A stretch of DNA of 64,000 nt from GCA-003244245 sp052390115 (GTDB lineage: Bacteria; Actinomycetota; Actinomycetes; Mycobacteriales; Pseudonocardiaceae): contig JBQTHE010000006.1 in assembly GCA_052390115.1 (NCBI GenBank), positions 10,698 to 74,697 on the forward strand, in the 5' to 3' direction. The translations under genes and the position numbers were made by a program. The notes below the pieces were generated by a model. The model saw only the letters and a program-made list of their open reading frames with translations, did no database searches and was not told the origin of the DNA. Numbering within the stretch: position 1 is the stretch's first letter; every line of letters begins with the position of its first letter. Positions 43,560 through 51,680 of the stretch are shown here, one piece after another.

Positions 43560-43575
43560 TCGAACGTACGTTCGA
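43560..43575. promoter_or_regulatory. LexA (SOS) box of imuA'
   Basis: TCGAACGTACGTTCGA, perfect LexA consensus and palindrome, 54 bp upstream of imuA'; followed by TAGTACATT, which can serve as -10. Confidence 0.95.
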
Positions 43576-43631
43576 GTTCTAGTTAACCTGAGCAATCGAG
43601 CACCGTCAACCGCCACACGGTAGGGACGGTG

Positions 43632-44873
43632 TCAACTCCAGAGCGCGGCGACGGGCGCCGCGATGATCCGGTCGTCGAGCGGGAAGACTCGGGGGCCGGT
43701 GTGTAGCACGACGCCCACGACGAAACGCTCGCCAAGCTGATCACGCAGCCAGATCAGGTGCCTGGCCGAATCCAGCCTCGGTGCCGCGGTTGCCTTGACC
43801 TCGATGGCCACCAGCCGGTGGGCGTCCAGCTCGGCGATCAGATCGACCTCGTGGTCGCCGTTGCGATCACGCAGGTGGTATAGCCTCAGCTGCGGGAAGC
43901 CCAGCTGTAACTCACCGCGGAGCTGCGCAAACACAAAGGTATCGAGCAGTCGACCAAACAGGTCGCCGTCTCGCAGTACGGCGTCAACCGTGAGCTGCAG
44001 CGCACCCGCGACGAGTCCGGGATCCACGACATAGCGCTTGGGTGAGCGCACCAGCCGCTTGAGGCGGTTGCTGCTCCACGCCGGGACGGCGTCGATCACG
44101 AACAGGTCACGCAGCAACCCCTCGTAAGCCTCCGCGGTCTTGCGGTCGATCTCAGCAGCCTTGTGCAAGGTGGCCAACGGCACCACACCGGCGGTGTTCA
44201 ACGCGTACGCCTCAAAGAAACGACGAAGCCGGCCCGGATCGCGCCGCCCGTCGAGCTGATCAATATCTCGAGTGAACAGCTGGTCCAGGTAACTCCTCGA
44301 CCACAGCATGCGGCCGCGTTCGGTCCGTCCGAGCAGGTCGGGAAAGCCACCCTGAAGCGTCAGTTCGATGTAGTCCCGCAAGTCGGGAGGCTCGGCTGGG
44401 GCCCGCAGGCCCGCGATGCCATCCGACGCGATCCGCAGCAAGAACGGTGCCCGGCGCAGCTCACCGCCGATGATCTCGCGCATGGTCAGCGCCCCGATGT
44501 CGACCTCAATCAACCGTCCGGTGCCGGGCCAAGTCGGGGAATCCAAGCGACCGCGCACCGAGCCGGTGACGATGAACCGGCCGGGTCGGGGAGCGGCATC
44601 GACTGCGCGTTTGACCGCGCCCAGGACCGACGGAACGAGCTGCCACTCATCGATCAGCACAGGCTCGGCACGGTCGCGCAGTGCAGCGTCCGGATCAGCC
44701 TCGACCACAGCGGCCTCCCGTGGCTCGTCGAGGCGGATCACGCTACGGGCGTGCCGGATTGCCGTGGTCGTCTTGCCGCTGGCCCGCGGCCCGACTAGCA
44801 GCAGGGCGGGAAACTCCGCGAGCAGGTCAGCGATCAACTCGTCGGCGAGTCGCGGAACATAGCGGCTGCTCAC
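43632..44873 (-). CDS. AAA ATPase with DUF4143
   Basis: 413 residues. AAA_14 domain with Walker A VGPRASGKTTTAIRHA, Walker B-like PVLIDEWQLVPSVL, sensor FIVTGSVRG; C-terminal DUF4143 (YVVDPGLVAGALQL, DTFVFAQLRGELQLGFPQL, VDLIAELDAHRLVAIEVKA) with a nuclease-like D...ExK pattern. Widespread standalone ATPases of uncertain role, sometimes linked to defence. GTG 44873 follows a TACCCT -10 box by 6 nt. Confidence 0.88.
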   Translation of the reverse strand: MSSRYVPRLADELIADLLAEFPALLLVGPRASGKTTTAIRHARSVIRLDEPREAAVVEADPDAALRDRAEPVLIDEWQLVPSVLGAVKRAVDAAPRPGRFIVTGSVRGRLDSPTWPGTGRLIEVDIGALTMREIIGGELRRAPFLLRIASDGIAGLRAPAEPPDLRDYIELTLQGGFPDLLGRTERGRMLWSRSYLDQLFTRDIDQLDGRRDPGRLRRFFEAYALNTAGVVPLATLHKAAEIDRKTAEAYEGLLRDLFVIDAVPAWSSNRLKRLVRSPKRYVVDPGLVAGALQLTVDAVLRDGDLFGRLLDTFVFAQLRGELQLGFPQLRLYHLRDRNGDHEVDLIAELDAHRLVAIEVKATAAPRLDSARHLIWLRDQLGERFVVGVVLHTGPRVFPLDDRIIAAPVAALWS

Positions 44874-44879
44874 AGCGTG

Positions 44880-44885
44880 AGGGTA
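44880..44885 (-). promoter_or_regulatory. -10 box of the DUF4143 ATPase
   Basis: TACCCT on the minus strand, 6 nt before GTG 44873, within a relatively AT-rich gap. Confidence 0.45.
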
Positions 44886-45006
44886 CCTGCTATTCCCAAT
44901 ACAGCAGTAGAGAGGTTCCCGTAATCGCAGATGATCCACTCCCGATATCGCCGATGACCCGCACCCGGGCAGGCGGGCTTCGGCGGCAGTCCGCCGGCTG
45001 CGCCCG

Positions 45007-48000
45007 CTAGCCGACCGACATCGCCGGCACGGCAGCCGCCACCCTCGAGCGCACCTGAGGGGCGCGCAGGTACCCGCCGGAGTCATGGTTGTTGGGCGAG
45101 GGGTTGTCGACCTGGGTGTCGACGATTCTGGGGCCTCCGCCGAAGTCGTCAGAAAGGGTGGTGTCGAGCGTGATCACATCGAGCGGGTCGGCGAAGTTCG
45201 CCCACAGCCCGACCGGCGGCGGGATCCGCAGCGGCTTGGCGATCACGTCCTGGATCTCGGTGTAGCCCAGCGGCGCGCCGAGGGTGACCAGCAGCGGCAC
45301 CGCCCGGCCCGCGAAGCGCGGCTCGCTCAACACGTCGTAGGCGATCATCGTGCCGAGGCTGTGACTGACCACCACCACCGGCCCGGCCACCGCATCCAGG
45401 GCTTGCCGGAGCCGGTCTTGGATCGCATTGCGCTTGTCGGTGAAGATGTAGCTGTCGGCATCGGGGATGAGCCGTTGCAGCAGTTGCCGCAGCAGTAGGC
45501 GGCGCACCGATGGCGGTAGCGGCAGAACCCCCGTCACGCTGTCTTCCAAGGTCAGGGGCTGGCTCGCGGCCCGAGTCGCCATGTCGATCGACAGGCGCAG
45601 CGCCAGTGCCTGCCCGCGCGGGGTCAGCCCGGCGAACAGCTTCGCTTCCTCGGCGGCCATGGCCCGGGCACCGGCGGACCCCTCACCCAAGGTCGCTAGG
45701 GGTTCGCCAGTCGCAGCGGCCAGGGCGGCCAGCGCCTCATCCGGTGTGCCAGCGTCCGATCCGATCGCTCCGGGCTGGGCGTGCAGCAAGTCTGCGTAGT
45801 GGGCCATCCGGGTCCGCTGGCCCATGTCCCGGCCGAACAGGTCCTGGTCCCAAGTTCGCTTCAGGTCGTCTCTGGGTGGCTTGTTGCCGGCCCCGTGGAT
45901 GTATATGACGGTGGGCGCCTGTCCCGCAGAACTCATCGCCGCTTCCCTGAAGGACACCGGGGATGCGCCGGGGCTCGCCTGCAACTTCACGATCCGTTTG
46001 GCCACCAGATCCCCGCCCGCGAAACCTTCCACACACACCAGCCGCGCGCCCGGCACGTTCCCGACGGTGACCGAAGCGCTGCCCCCGGCGACGTCAGCGA
46101 CATCGATGGATGTCCGGGGGCGGCCGTCAACATACACGTCGGCACGGTCCACGCCGGCGACCCCGAGCTCGATCCGCAGCGTGCCGTCGGCAGCCGGGTG
46201 GACGTCGACGACCAGCTTGCGCACCGGCAGGCCGGCCAACAGCCGGCCCGCATGGTCGAGCAGGTCGACGTTGCCCTCGAGCACGTCCCGGCGGGTCATC
46301 CGGTGGCGTACGTCCGGTGTGACGCCGAGGTCCTCGACGGGGGTGCCGGCCAGCCTCCCCACCCGCAGGGTGCGCCGGACCGACACCCGCATGCCCGCCC
46401 CCTTCGGCAGGGGTTTGTACGGTGAGCCCGAGTCGCCCGGTGCGCTCTGCAGCAGGGCGCTGAGTAGCCCGTGGGTCCAGACATTGGCTCCGCCGGCGCC
46501 GGTGTTGTCGTCGGCGCCGAGGACCGGGCCGATGGCGTGGTCTTGGAATCCGGCCGCGAAGATATCGGTGGCTGAGTAGCAGCGGGCGTTCGTGATGAGG
46601 ACGACCGGGCCGTGGTATTGCTGGCCGATGTCGTTGGCGCCGGTCTCCGGAGTGATGGGGAAGGCGCTCGAGAACGGGGCGCCCGTCTCGGCGGCTTGGT
46701 CCAGCGAGGCAAACCACGGCCCGAGGTCGATCTGACCGGTCGGGTTGTCCTTGTGTTTGCTGCAGATACGGGCACTCAGGGGCGTACTGATGAACTGGAC
46801 CGGCTCGGGGACGATCCGCCGGGGGGTGAGAGTCTGCAGGGTGAACTCACTCGCGAAGATGTGGCCGCCGCCGTTATCGCGTACATCCAGGATCAACCCG
46901 TGCTGCGGGAGCAGTCCGATCAGCCTGACGAACTCCTCGACGAAACCCACGGGATCGTTCACATTGAACGTGAAGATGCGGATGTGGCCGAAGGTGCCCG
47001 AGGCCGTCGCCACGCTTCGGGCTCTGAAGACGCCGGGCATGCTGGTCGGCGCATCTTCTCCGGCGGCGGCCGCAACGGCGGTGAGCGTCGGTGACTCGGC
47101 GGCCTGCGTCTGGCCGGCCACCTGAGGTACGAACAGCAGCGTCCTGGCCCGGCTGGCCTCGTCGCCATCGAGGTCGAGTCCCAGAGCAGTGGCGGTGGTG
47201 CTGACCTCGTCGAGGTCGCCCACGAAGGATGGCAGGTTCTCGGTGATCAGCCATTTCTGGCGCAGCTCACGTTCGATGCCGTCGGTACCGTGATAGCTGA
47301 CGGTGACCCACTCTTCGTCGGGCGGCAGGTGGGTGACCAGAGGCCGGACGGTCAGCGAGTCCAGGCCGCGGGCATGCCGGGCGGCGGCGTTGCTGCCGGC
47401 AAACCGGGCAGCGTTGCGCTCAATGGCGCGAGCGACGGGGATCCCACTCCAGTGGGTCACCTCGGCGCCCGGGTCAAGTCCGGGCGCCGAGAAGCCCTGC
47501 ATCACCTGGGACACGACGCAATGCGAACCGCCCGAGTCGTCGAAGAACTCCTCCACCCGGAACGGCAGGAAGGCGACCTTGCCCGCGAAGGGACTGGGCA
47601 GCAGGTAGTTGGTGTGCAAGTCGCGGACGGAATGGAAGATCTCTGACATCTCGGTGTGGAACAACCACTCCGGATCGAGCTGGCCGGAAGCCTGGCGCTC
47701 CAGGCGGATGCGCAGCAGACGTAGCCGCTGCACCGGGTTGACGGCGTGCATCGCCACCTTGAGCGGGAGATGGACGTAGTTCTGCTCGAGCAACACGAGC
47801 GCCTGATCGACCAGCAGCCTGCGCTCTTGGACAGTGAGCGTGCCTGCGCCGCGGAGGAAGTCCCGCAACCCCACCGAGCCGGCCAGTTGATCCCGAACCG
47901 GCTCGGCGACGTCAGCCAGAAACGCTGCCGCCAAGGCGTTCTCGCTGAGGGCAGGGTTTCTGCCGGATCGACCGGCACTACCGCCGGAGCCCGCCGTCTC

Positions 48001-48024
48001 GTCTTGGCTGCTGGTCGCGGTCAC
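45007..48024 (-). CDS. S41 peptidase fused to alpha/beta hydrolase
   Basis: 1005 residues. About 1-600: tail-specific (S41/Ctp) protease-like: LRDFLRGAGTLTVQERRLLV helical part, LILDVRDNGGGHIFASEFTL and TNARCYSATDIFAAGFQDH with a candidate nucleophile serine. After a beta-rich segment, residues about 670-1005 are an alpha/beta hydrolase: VIYIHGAGNKPPRDD and nucleophile elbow VVVVSHSLGTMIAYDVL, with VTLGAPLGY and LWANFADPLDVI. No signal peptide. GTG 48024 chosen for GGGAGG five bases upstream. No partner gene is evident; the two activities in one chain are unusual. Confidence 0.85.
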   Translation of the reverse strand: MTATSSQDETAGSGGSAGRSGRNPALSENALAAAFLADVAEPVRDQLAGSVGLRDFLRGAGTLTVQERRLLVDQALVLLEQNYVHLPLKVAMHAVNPVQRLRLLRIRLERQASGQLDPEWLFHTEMSEIFHSVRDLHTNYLLPSPFAGKVAFLPFRVEEFFDDSGGSHCVVSQVMQGFSAPGLDPGAEVTHWSGIPVARAIERNAARFAGSNAAARHARGLDSLTVRPLVTHLPPDEEWVTVSYHGTDGIERELRQKWLITENLPSFVGDLDEVSTTATALGLDLDGDEASRARTLLFVPQVAGQTQAAESPTLTAVAAAAGEDAPTSMPGVFRARSVATASGTFGHIRIFTFNVNDPVGFVEEFVRLIGLLPQHGLILDVRDNGGGHIFASEFTLQTLTPRRIVPEPVQFISTPLSARICSKHKDNPTGQIDLGPWFASLDQAAETGAPFSSAFPITPETGANDIGQQYHGPVVLITNARCYSATDIFAAGFQDHAIGPVLGADDNTGAGGANVWTHGLLSALLQSAPGDSGSPYKPLPKGAGMRVSVRRTLRVGRLAGTPVEDLGVTPDVRHRMTRRDVLEGNVDLLDHAGRLLAGLPVRKLVVDVHPAADGTLRIELGVAGVDRADVYVDGRPRTSIDVADVAGGSASVTVGNVPGARLVCVEGFAGGDLVAKRIVKLQASPGASPVSFREAAMSSAGQAPTVIYIHGAGNKPPRDDLKRTWDQDLFGRDMGQRTRMAHYADLLHAQPGAIGSDAGTPDEALAALAAATGEPLATLGEGSAGARAMAAEEAKLFAGLTPRGQALALRLSIDMATRAASQPLTLEDSVTGVLPLPPSVRRLLLRQLLQRLIPDADSYIFTDKRNAIQDRLRQALDAVAGPVVVVSHSLGTMIAYDVLSEPRFAGRAVPLLVTLGAPLGYTEIQDVIAKPLRIPPPVGLWANFADPLDVITLDTTLSDDFGGGPRIVDTQVDNPSPNNHDSGGYLRAPQVRSRVAAAVPAMSVG

Positions 48025-48111
48025 GGTCGCCTCCCGAATCTGCCTGGCAACCATGCCACTTCTGAAGCCGTCAGTTCCAGAGCCATTGGCGCAACCGGCA
48101 CACTCCATGCC

Positions 48112-48945
48112 GTGACGGGCTTCGACTGGATCTCCCTGTGCACCGACTACGGCTACGCCGACGGGTTCGTGGCCGCCTGCCACGGAGTGATCGCCCGGAT
48201 CGCCCCACAGGCGCGGGTGCTGGATGTGACGCATGCGGTTGGCCCGGGAGACGTGCGTCATGGCTCGGTGCTGCTCGCCGACACGCTGCCCTGGCTGCCG
48301 GCCGCGGTGCATGTCGCAGTCGTCGACCCCGGGGTCGGTACGGCACGGCGCGGGATCGCGCTGGTCAGTGGCGACGCCGTGCTGGTCGGCCCGGACAACG
48401 GGCTGCTGCTCCCCGCCGCGCAGATCCTGGGCGGGGTGCGCGCTGCCTACCAGCTTGCCGAGCCCGCCTACCGGCTGCCGACGGTCAGCCCGACGTTCCA
48501 CGGCCGCGACGTCTTCGCGCCAGCGGCAGCTCACCTGGCCGTGGGCGTGCCGCCGGACGCACTCGGTCCCGCGGTCGACCCGACCTCGCTGGTCACCCTG
48601 CCGGCGCCGGTGTGCCAGGTGGACGGCGATCGGATCCGGGTCGAGGTGCGCAACGTCGACCACTTCGGCAACGTGGCGCTCGCCGCTGGGGCAGCCGAGC
48701 TAGCCGCGGTCGGGCTGCGCGCCGGCGCGGTGGCGACCCTCCGGTGGCCGGCCGGCGCCGAGCGGGTGCTGCTCGGCACGACCTTTGCGGACGTGGCGGA
48801 AGGGGAGCTGATCCTGCTGGTCGACTCGACAGGCCACCTCGCGGTGGCCCGTCGCGGCGGCTCGGCCGCACACCACACAGCCCTCCACCCCGGCACCGTA
48901 GTCGAGTTGATCACCCCCTCTCACCCACCAAAAGCATCCACATAA
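48112..48945 (+). CDS. SAM hydrolase (adenosine-forming, DUF62)
   Basis: 277 residues. Fluorinase/chlorinase-like fold: SLCTDYGYADGFVAACHGVI, RVLDVTHAVGPGDVRHGS, VVDPGVGTARRGIAL (Asp and Arg of the D-R-H set), PTFHGRDVFAPAAAHLA (His), RNVDHFGNVALA in the C-terminal domain. Family members use water to split S-adenosylmethionine into adenosine and methionine. GTG 48112 gives the usual N-terminus. Followed by a complex hairpin. Confidence 0.92.
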   Translation: MTGFDWISLCTDYGYADGFVAACHGVIARIAPQARVLDVTHAVGPGDVRHGSVLLADTLPWLPAAVHVAVVDPGVGTARRGIALVSGDAVLVGPDNGLLLPAAQILGGVRAAYQLAEPAYRLPTVSPTFHGRDVFAPAAAHLAVGVPPDALGPAVDPTSLVTLPAPVCQVDGDRIRVEVRNVDHFGNVALAAGAAELAAVGLRAGAVATLRWPAGAERVLLGTTFADVAEGELILLVDSTGHLAVARRGGSAAHHTALHPGTVVELITPSHPPKAST

Positions 48946-49020
48946 CGCTGGCGAGAACTGCGACAAGCATCCATATCGCGGTCCAGGGCAGCCTCCTGAC
49001 AGCGATATGCATCCATGTGG
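48934..49020. terminator. Nested inverted repeats with three GCATCCA words
   Basis: Inner arms ATATCGC (48973-48979) and GCGATAT (49002-49008), outer arms CCACAT (48938-48943) and ATGTGG (49015-49020), plus GCATCCA at 48934, 48967 and 49009. Lies between the convergent SAM-hydrolase and purNH genes; probable bidirectional terminator. Confidence 0.6.
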
Positions 49021-49032
49021 CGGTTGGCACCC

Positions 49033-51222
49033 TCAGTGTGCGAAGTGGCGGGTGCCGGTGAGGTAGAGGGGTACGCCGACGGTCTCGGCGGCGGCGATCA
49101 CCTCGGCGTCGCGTACCGATCCCCCGGGTTGCACCACAGCGCGCACCCCTGCGTCGAGCAGCACTTCCAGCCCGTCGGGGAACGGGAAGAACGCGTCGGA
49201 GGCGGCCACTGCACCGGCCGCTCGCTGGTCCGCGCGGTTGACTGCGAGCCGGGCCGCGTCCACCCGGTTCACCTGCCCCATCCCGATGCCGACGGTGGCC
49301 TCGCCAGCGGCGAGCAGGATCGCGTTGGAGCGCACGGCACGGCAGGCGCGCCAGGCAAAGGCCAGATCCGCCAGGGTCGGATCGTCGACCGGGGCACCTG
49401 TGGTCAACGTCCAGAACGCCGGATCGTCGCCGGGGGCATCGAGTGCGTCCCGGGTCTGCAACAGCAACCCGCCCGACAGCGCCCGGAACTCAACACCGCC
49501 GCGCTCCGGCGGATCGGTCACCAGCAGGCGCAGGTTCTTCTTGCGGGCCAGCACGTCCACCGCGCCCCCGGCGTAGGACGGCGCCACCAGCACCTCGGTG
49601 AACACCTCGCTGATCTGTTCGGCCAGCTCGATGGTGACCTCGCGGTTCACCGCGATCACTGCACCGAACGCGCTCACCGGGTCGCAGGCATGTGCCCTGC
49701 GGTGCGCGTCGGCGACATCCCCGGCGCGAGACACCGCGATACCGCACGGGTTGGCGTGCTTGATGATCGCCACGCAGGCGGCAGCGTGGTCGTGCGCGGC
49801 CCGCCAGGCAGCGTCGGCGTCGACGTAGTTGTTGTAGGACATCTCCTTGCCGTGCAGCTGCTGCGCACCGGCCAGCCCCGGCGCGCCACCCGCGGTGTAT
49901 AGCGCGGCCCGCTGGTGCGGGTTCTCCCCATAGCGCAACGCCGCCACCCGCCGCCAGGAGGCGCCTACCCAGGGCGCGAACCCGTCATCCCCGGGGGCAG
50001 CTGACCCCAGCCAGGACGCCACGGCGATGTCGTAGTCGGCGGTGTGCCGGAACGCGGCAACGGCCAGTGCCCGGCGCTGCGCCGGGGTGAACCCGCCGGC
50101 CCGGACCGCGTCGAGCACGTCGATGTAGTTGGCCGGATCCACGACCACGGCCACTGAGGGATGGTTCTTCGCGGCAGCCCGCACCATCGCCGGGCCGCCG
50201 ATGTCGATCTGCTCGACGCATTCGTCGGGAGACGCGCCGGCGGTGACGGTTGCTTCGAACGGATACAGGTTGACGACCAGCAGGTCGAACGGCGCGATGC
50301 CCAGAGCAGCCAGCTCGGTCAGATGCGCGGGCTTGCGGGTATCGGCGAGTAGCCCGGCGTGCACTCGGGGATGCAAGGTTTTGACCCGCCCGTCCAGGCA
50401 CTCCGGGAAGCCGGTGAGCTCCTCGATCCGGGTGACCGGAACACCCGCGTCAGCGATCGTGATCGCGGTCGAACCGGTGGAGACGACCTCCACCCCGGCC
50501 GCGTGCAGACCGGTGGCCAGCTCCAGCAGGCCGCTTTTGTCCGACACGCTCAGCAGCGCCCGGCGCACCGGCCTGCGGTCCTCGGCAGTCACGCCCATCG
50601 ATACCTTTCGTCCGGTGCCGGTGTAGCCCCGGCGGGCCAGGTCAGTGACAACCTCCACCAGCAGCCGCCGCTCCACGATCTTGATCCGCTCGTGCAGCCG
50701 GTCCTCAGTGTCGTCGGCCAGCACCTCGACGGCGCGCTGGGCCAGGATCGGACCGGTATCGACGCCGGCGTCCACCAGGTGCACGGTCGCGCCGGTCACC
50801 CGGACCCCGTGCGCCAGCGCGTCGGCCACCGGGTGCGGTCCGGGAAACGCAGGCAACAGCGCGGGGTGGGTGTTGACGATCCGACCGGCGAAGCGGTCCA
50901 GAAACGTGGTGCCCAGAATCTTCATGAACCCGGCTGTGACGACCAGATCCGGCTGGTACGCGGCGACTGCCTCGGTGAGCGCAACGTCCCAGGAAGCTCG
51001 GTCGGGATGCTTGGCCAGTTCGACGACGAAGGTGGGCAGCCCGCGATCCTCAGCGCGCCGCAGCCCGCCAGTACCGGCCCGGTCCGCACCGGCGGCGACG
51101 ACCCGGGCGGGATAGTCGGAGGCTGCTGCGTCGAGCAATGCCTGCAGCAGCGTCCCGGTGCCGGACACCAGGACAACGACCCGAGCCGGGACCGGGAGGC
51201 GGAGCTGGTACACGCTCAGCAC
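49033..51222 (-). CDS. purNH: PurN and PurH encoded in one continuous reading frame
   Basis: 729 codons. Residues 1-about 205: GAR transformylase PurN (VVVLVSGTGTLLQALLDAA, IVNTHPALLPAFPGPHPVAD with catalytic Asn/His, GVDTGPILAQ with Asp). From about 210: bifunctional AICAR transformylase/IMP cyclohydrolase PurH (RRALLSVSDKSGLLELATGL, GRVKTLHPRVHAGLLAD, AALRYGENPHQRAALY, AIIKHANPCGIAVS, DAFFPFPDGLEVLLDAGVRA). The usual PurN stop is absent: GRKVSMGVTAEDRRP joins them. ATG at about 50600, with GAAAGG upstream, could also start PurH separately. Performs steps 3, 9 and 10 of purine synthesis using formyl-THF from FolD. Start 51222 or 51213. Confidence 0.93.
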   Translation of the reverse strand: MLSVYQLRLPVPARVVVLVSGTGTLLQALLDAAASDYPARVVAAGADRAGTGGLRRAEDRGLPTFVVELAKHPDRASWDVALTEAVAAYQPDLVVTAGFMKILGTTFLDRFAGRIVNTHPALLPAFPGPHPVADALAHGVRVTGATVHLVDAGVDTGPILAQRAVEVLADDTEDRLHERIKIVERRLLVEVVTDLARRGYTGTGRKVSMGVTAEDRRPVRRALLSVSDKSGLLELATGLHAAGVEVVSTGSTAITIADAGVPVTRIEELTGFPECLDGRVKTLHPRVHAGLLADTRKPAHLTELAALGIAPFDLLVVNLYPFEATVTAGASPDECVEQIDIGGPAMVRAAAKNHPSVAVVVDPANYIDVLDAVRAGGFTPAQRRALAVAAFRHTADYDIAVASWLGSAAPGDDGFAPWVGASWRRVAALRYGENPHQRAALYTAGGAPGLAGAQQLHGKEMSYNNYVDADAAWRAAHDHAAACVAIIKHANPCGIAVSRAGDVADAHRRAHACDPVSAFGAVIAVNREVTIELAEQISEVFTEVLVAPSYAGGAVDVLARKKNLRLLVTDPPERGGVEFRALSGGLLLQTRDALDAPGDDPAFWTLTTGAPVDDPTLADLAFAWRACRAVRSNAILLAAGEATVGIGMGQVNRVDAARLAVNRADQRAAGAVAASDAFFPFPDGLEVLLDAGVRAVVQPGGSVRDAEVIAAAETVGVPLYLTGTRHFAH

Positions 51223-51509
51223 AGTCTCCTGGCGACACAGCGGGATGATGGGGATCCAGGCTAGCTTGCCCCTTGGCGCTGCGCGCGAAGTGGCCCGGCC
51301 CTCCGGTTGCACGTCGTTGGCTTGCCTGGCGCGGCTGGTCGTCCCCGTCGTCGGCAAGTACCCGGCACCGGTCCCCGCGCGGCTGCGGTCCACCTCACCC
51401 GCCCGTGTCAAGCCACTTGTCTGAGTGAGCCGGGATGTGAGTTTGGGACCGATCTTGGTGGGATACTCGAATGATCAGGAGCCGGCTTGTTGCCTGAAGG
51501 GAACATATC

Positions 51510-51680
51510 GTGAGTCGTCTAGTCCTTGCGTTGCTCGCCGTCTGGCTCGTCTTCATCATCGTCGGCATTATCTTCAAGGCGTTGTTGTGGTTGGCGATCG
51601 TCGGGCTTCTGCTGTTCGCCGCCACCAGCGTCTACGCTGCATTCCGAGGCCGGTCCGGAGGAGGTGTGCTGCAGCGCTGA
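51510..51680 (+). CDS. Small hydrophobic protein, antisense to DUF6350 gene end
   Basis: 56 residues starting at GTG 51510 with GAAGGGAA about 7 nt upstream: VSRLVLALLAVWLVFIIVGI, then LLWLAIVGLLLFAATSVYAA and tail FRGRSGGGVLQR. Two helices and a basic tail, clearly paralogous to the 63-residue protein at 21678. It overlaps the 3' end of the DUF6350 gene on the other strand by about 160 bases; both frames appear protein-like. Function unknown. Confidence 0.7.
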   Translation: MSRLVLALLAVWLVFIIVGIIFKALLWLAIVGLLLFAATSVYAAFRGRSGGGVLQR

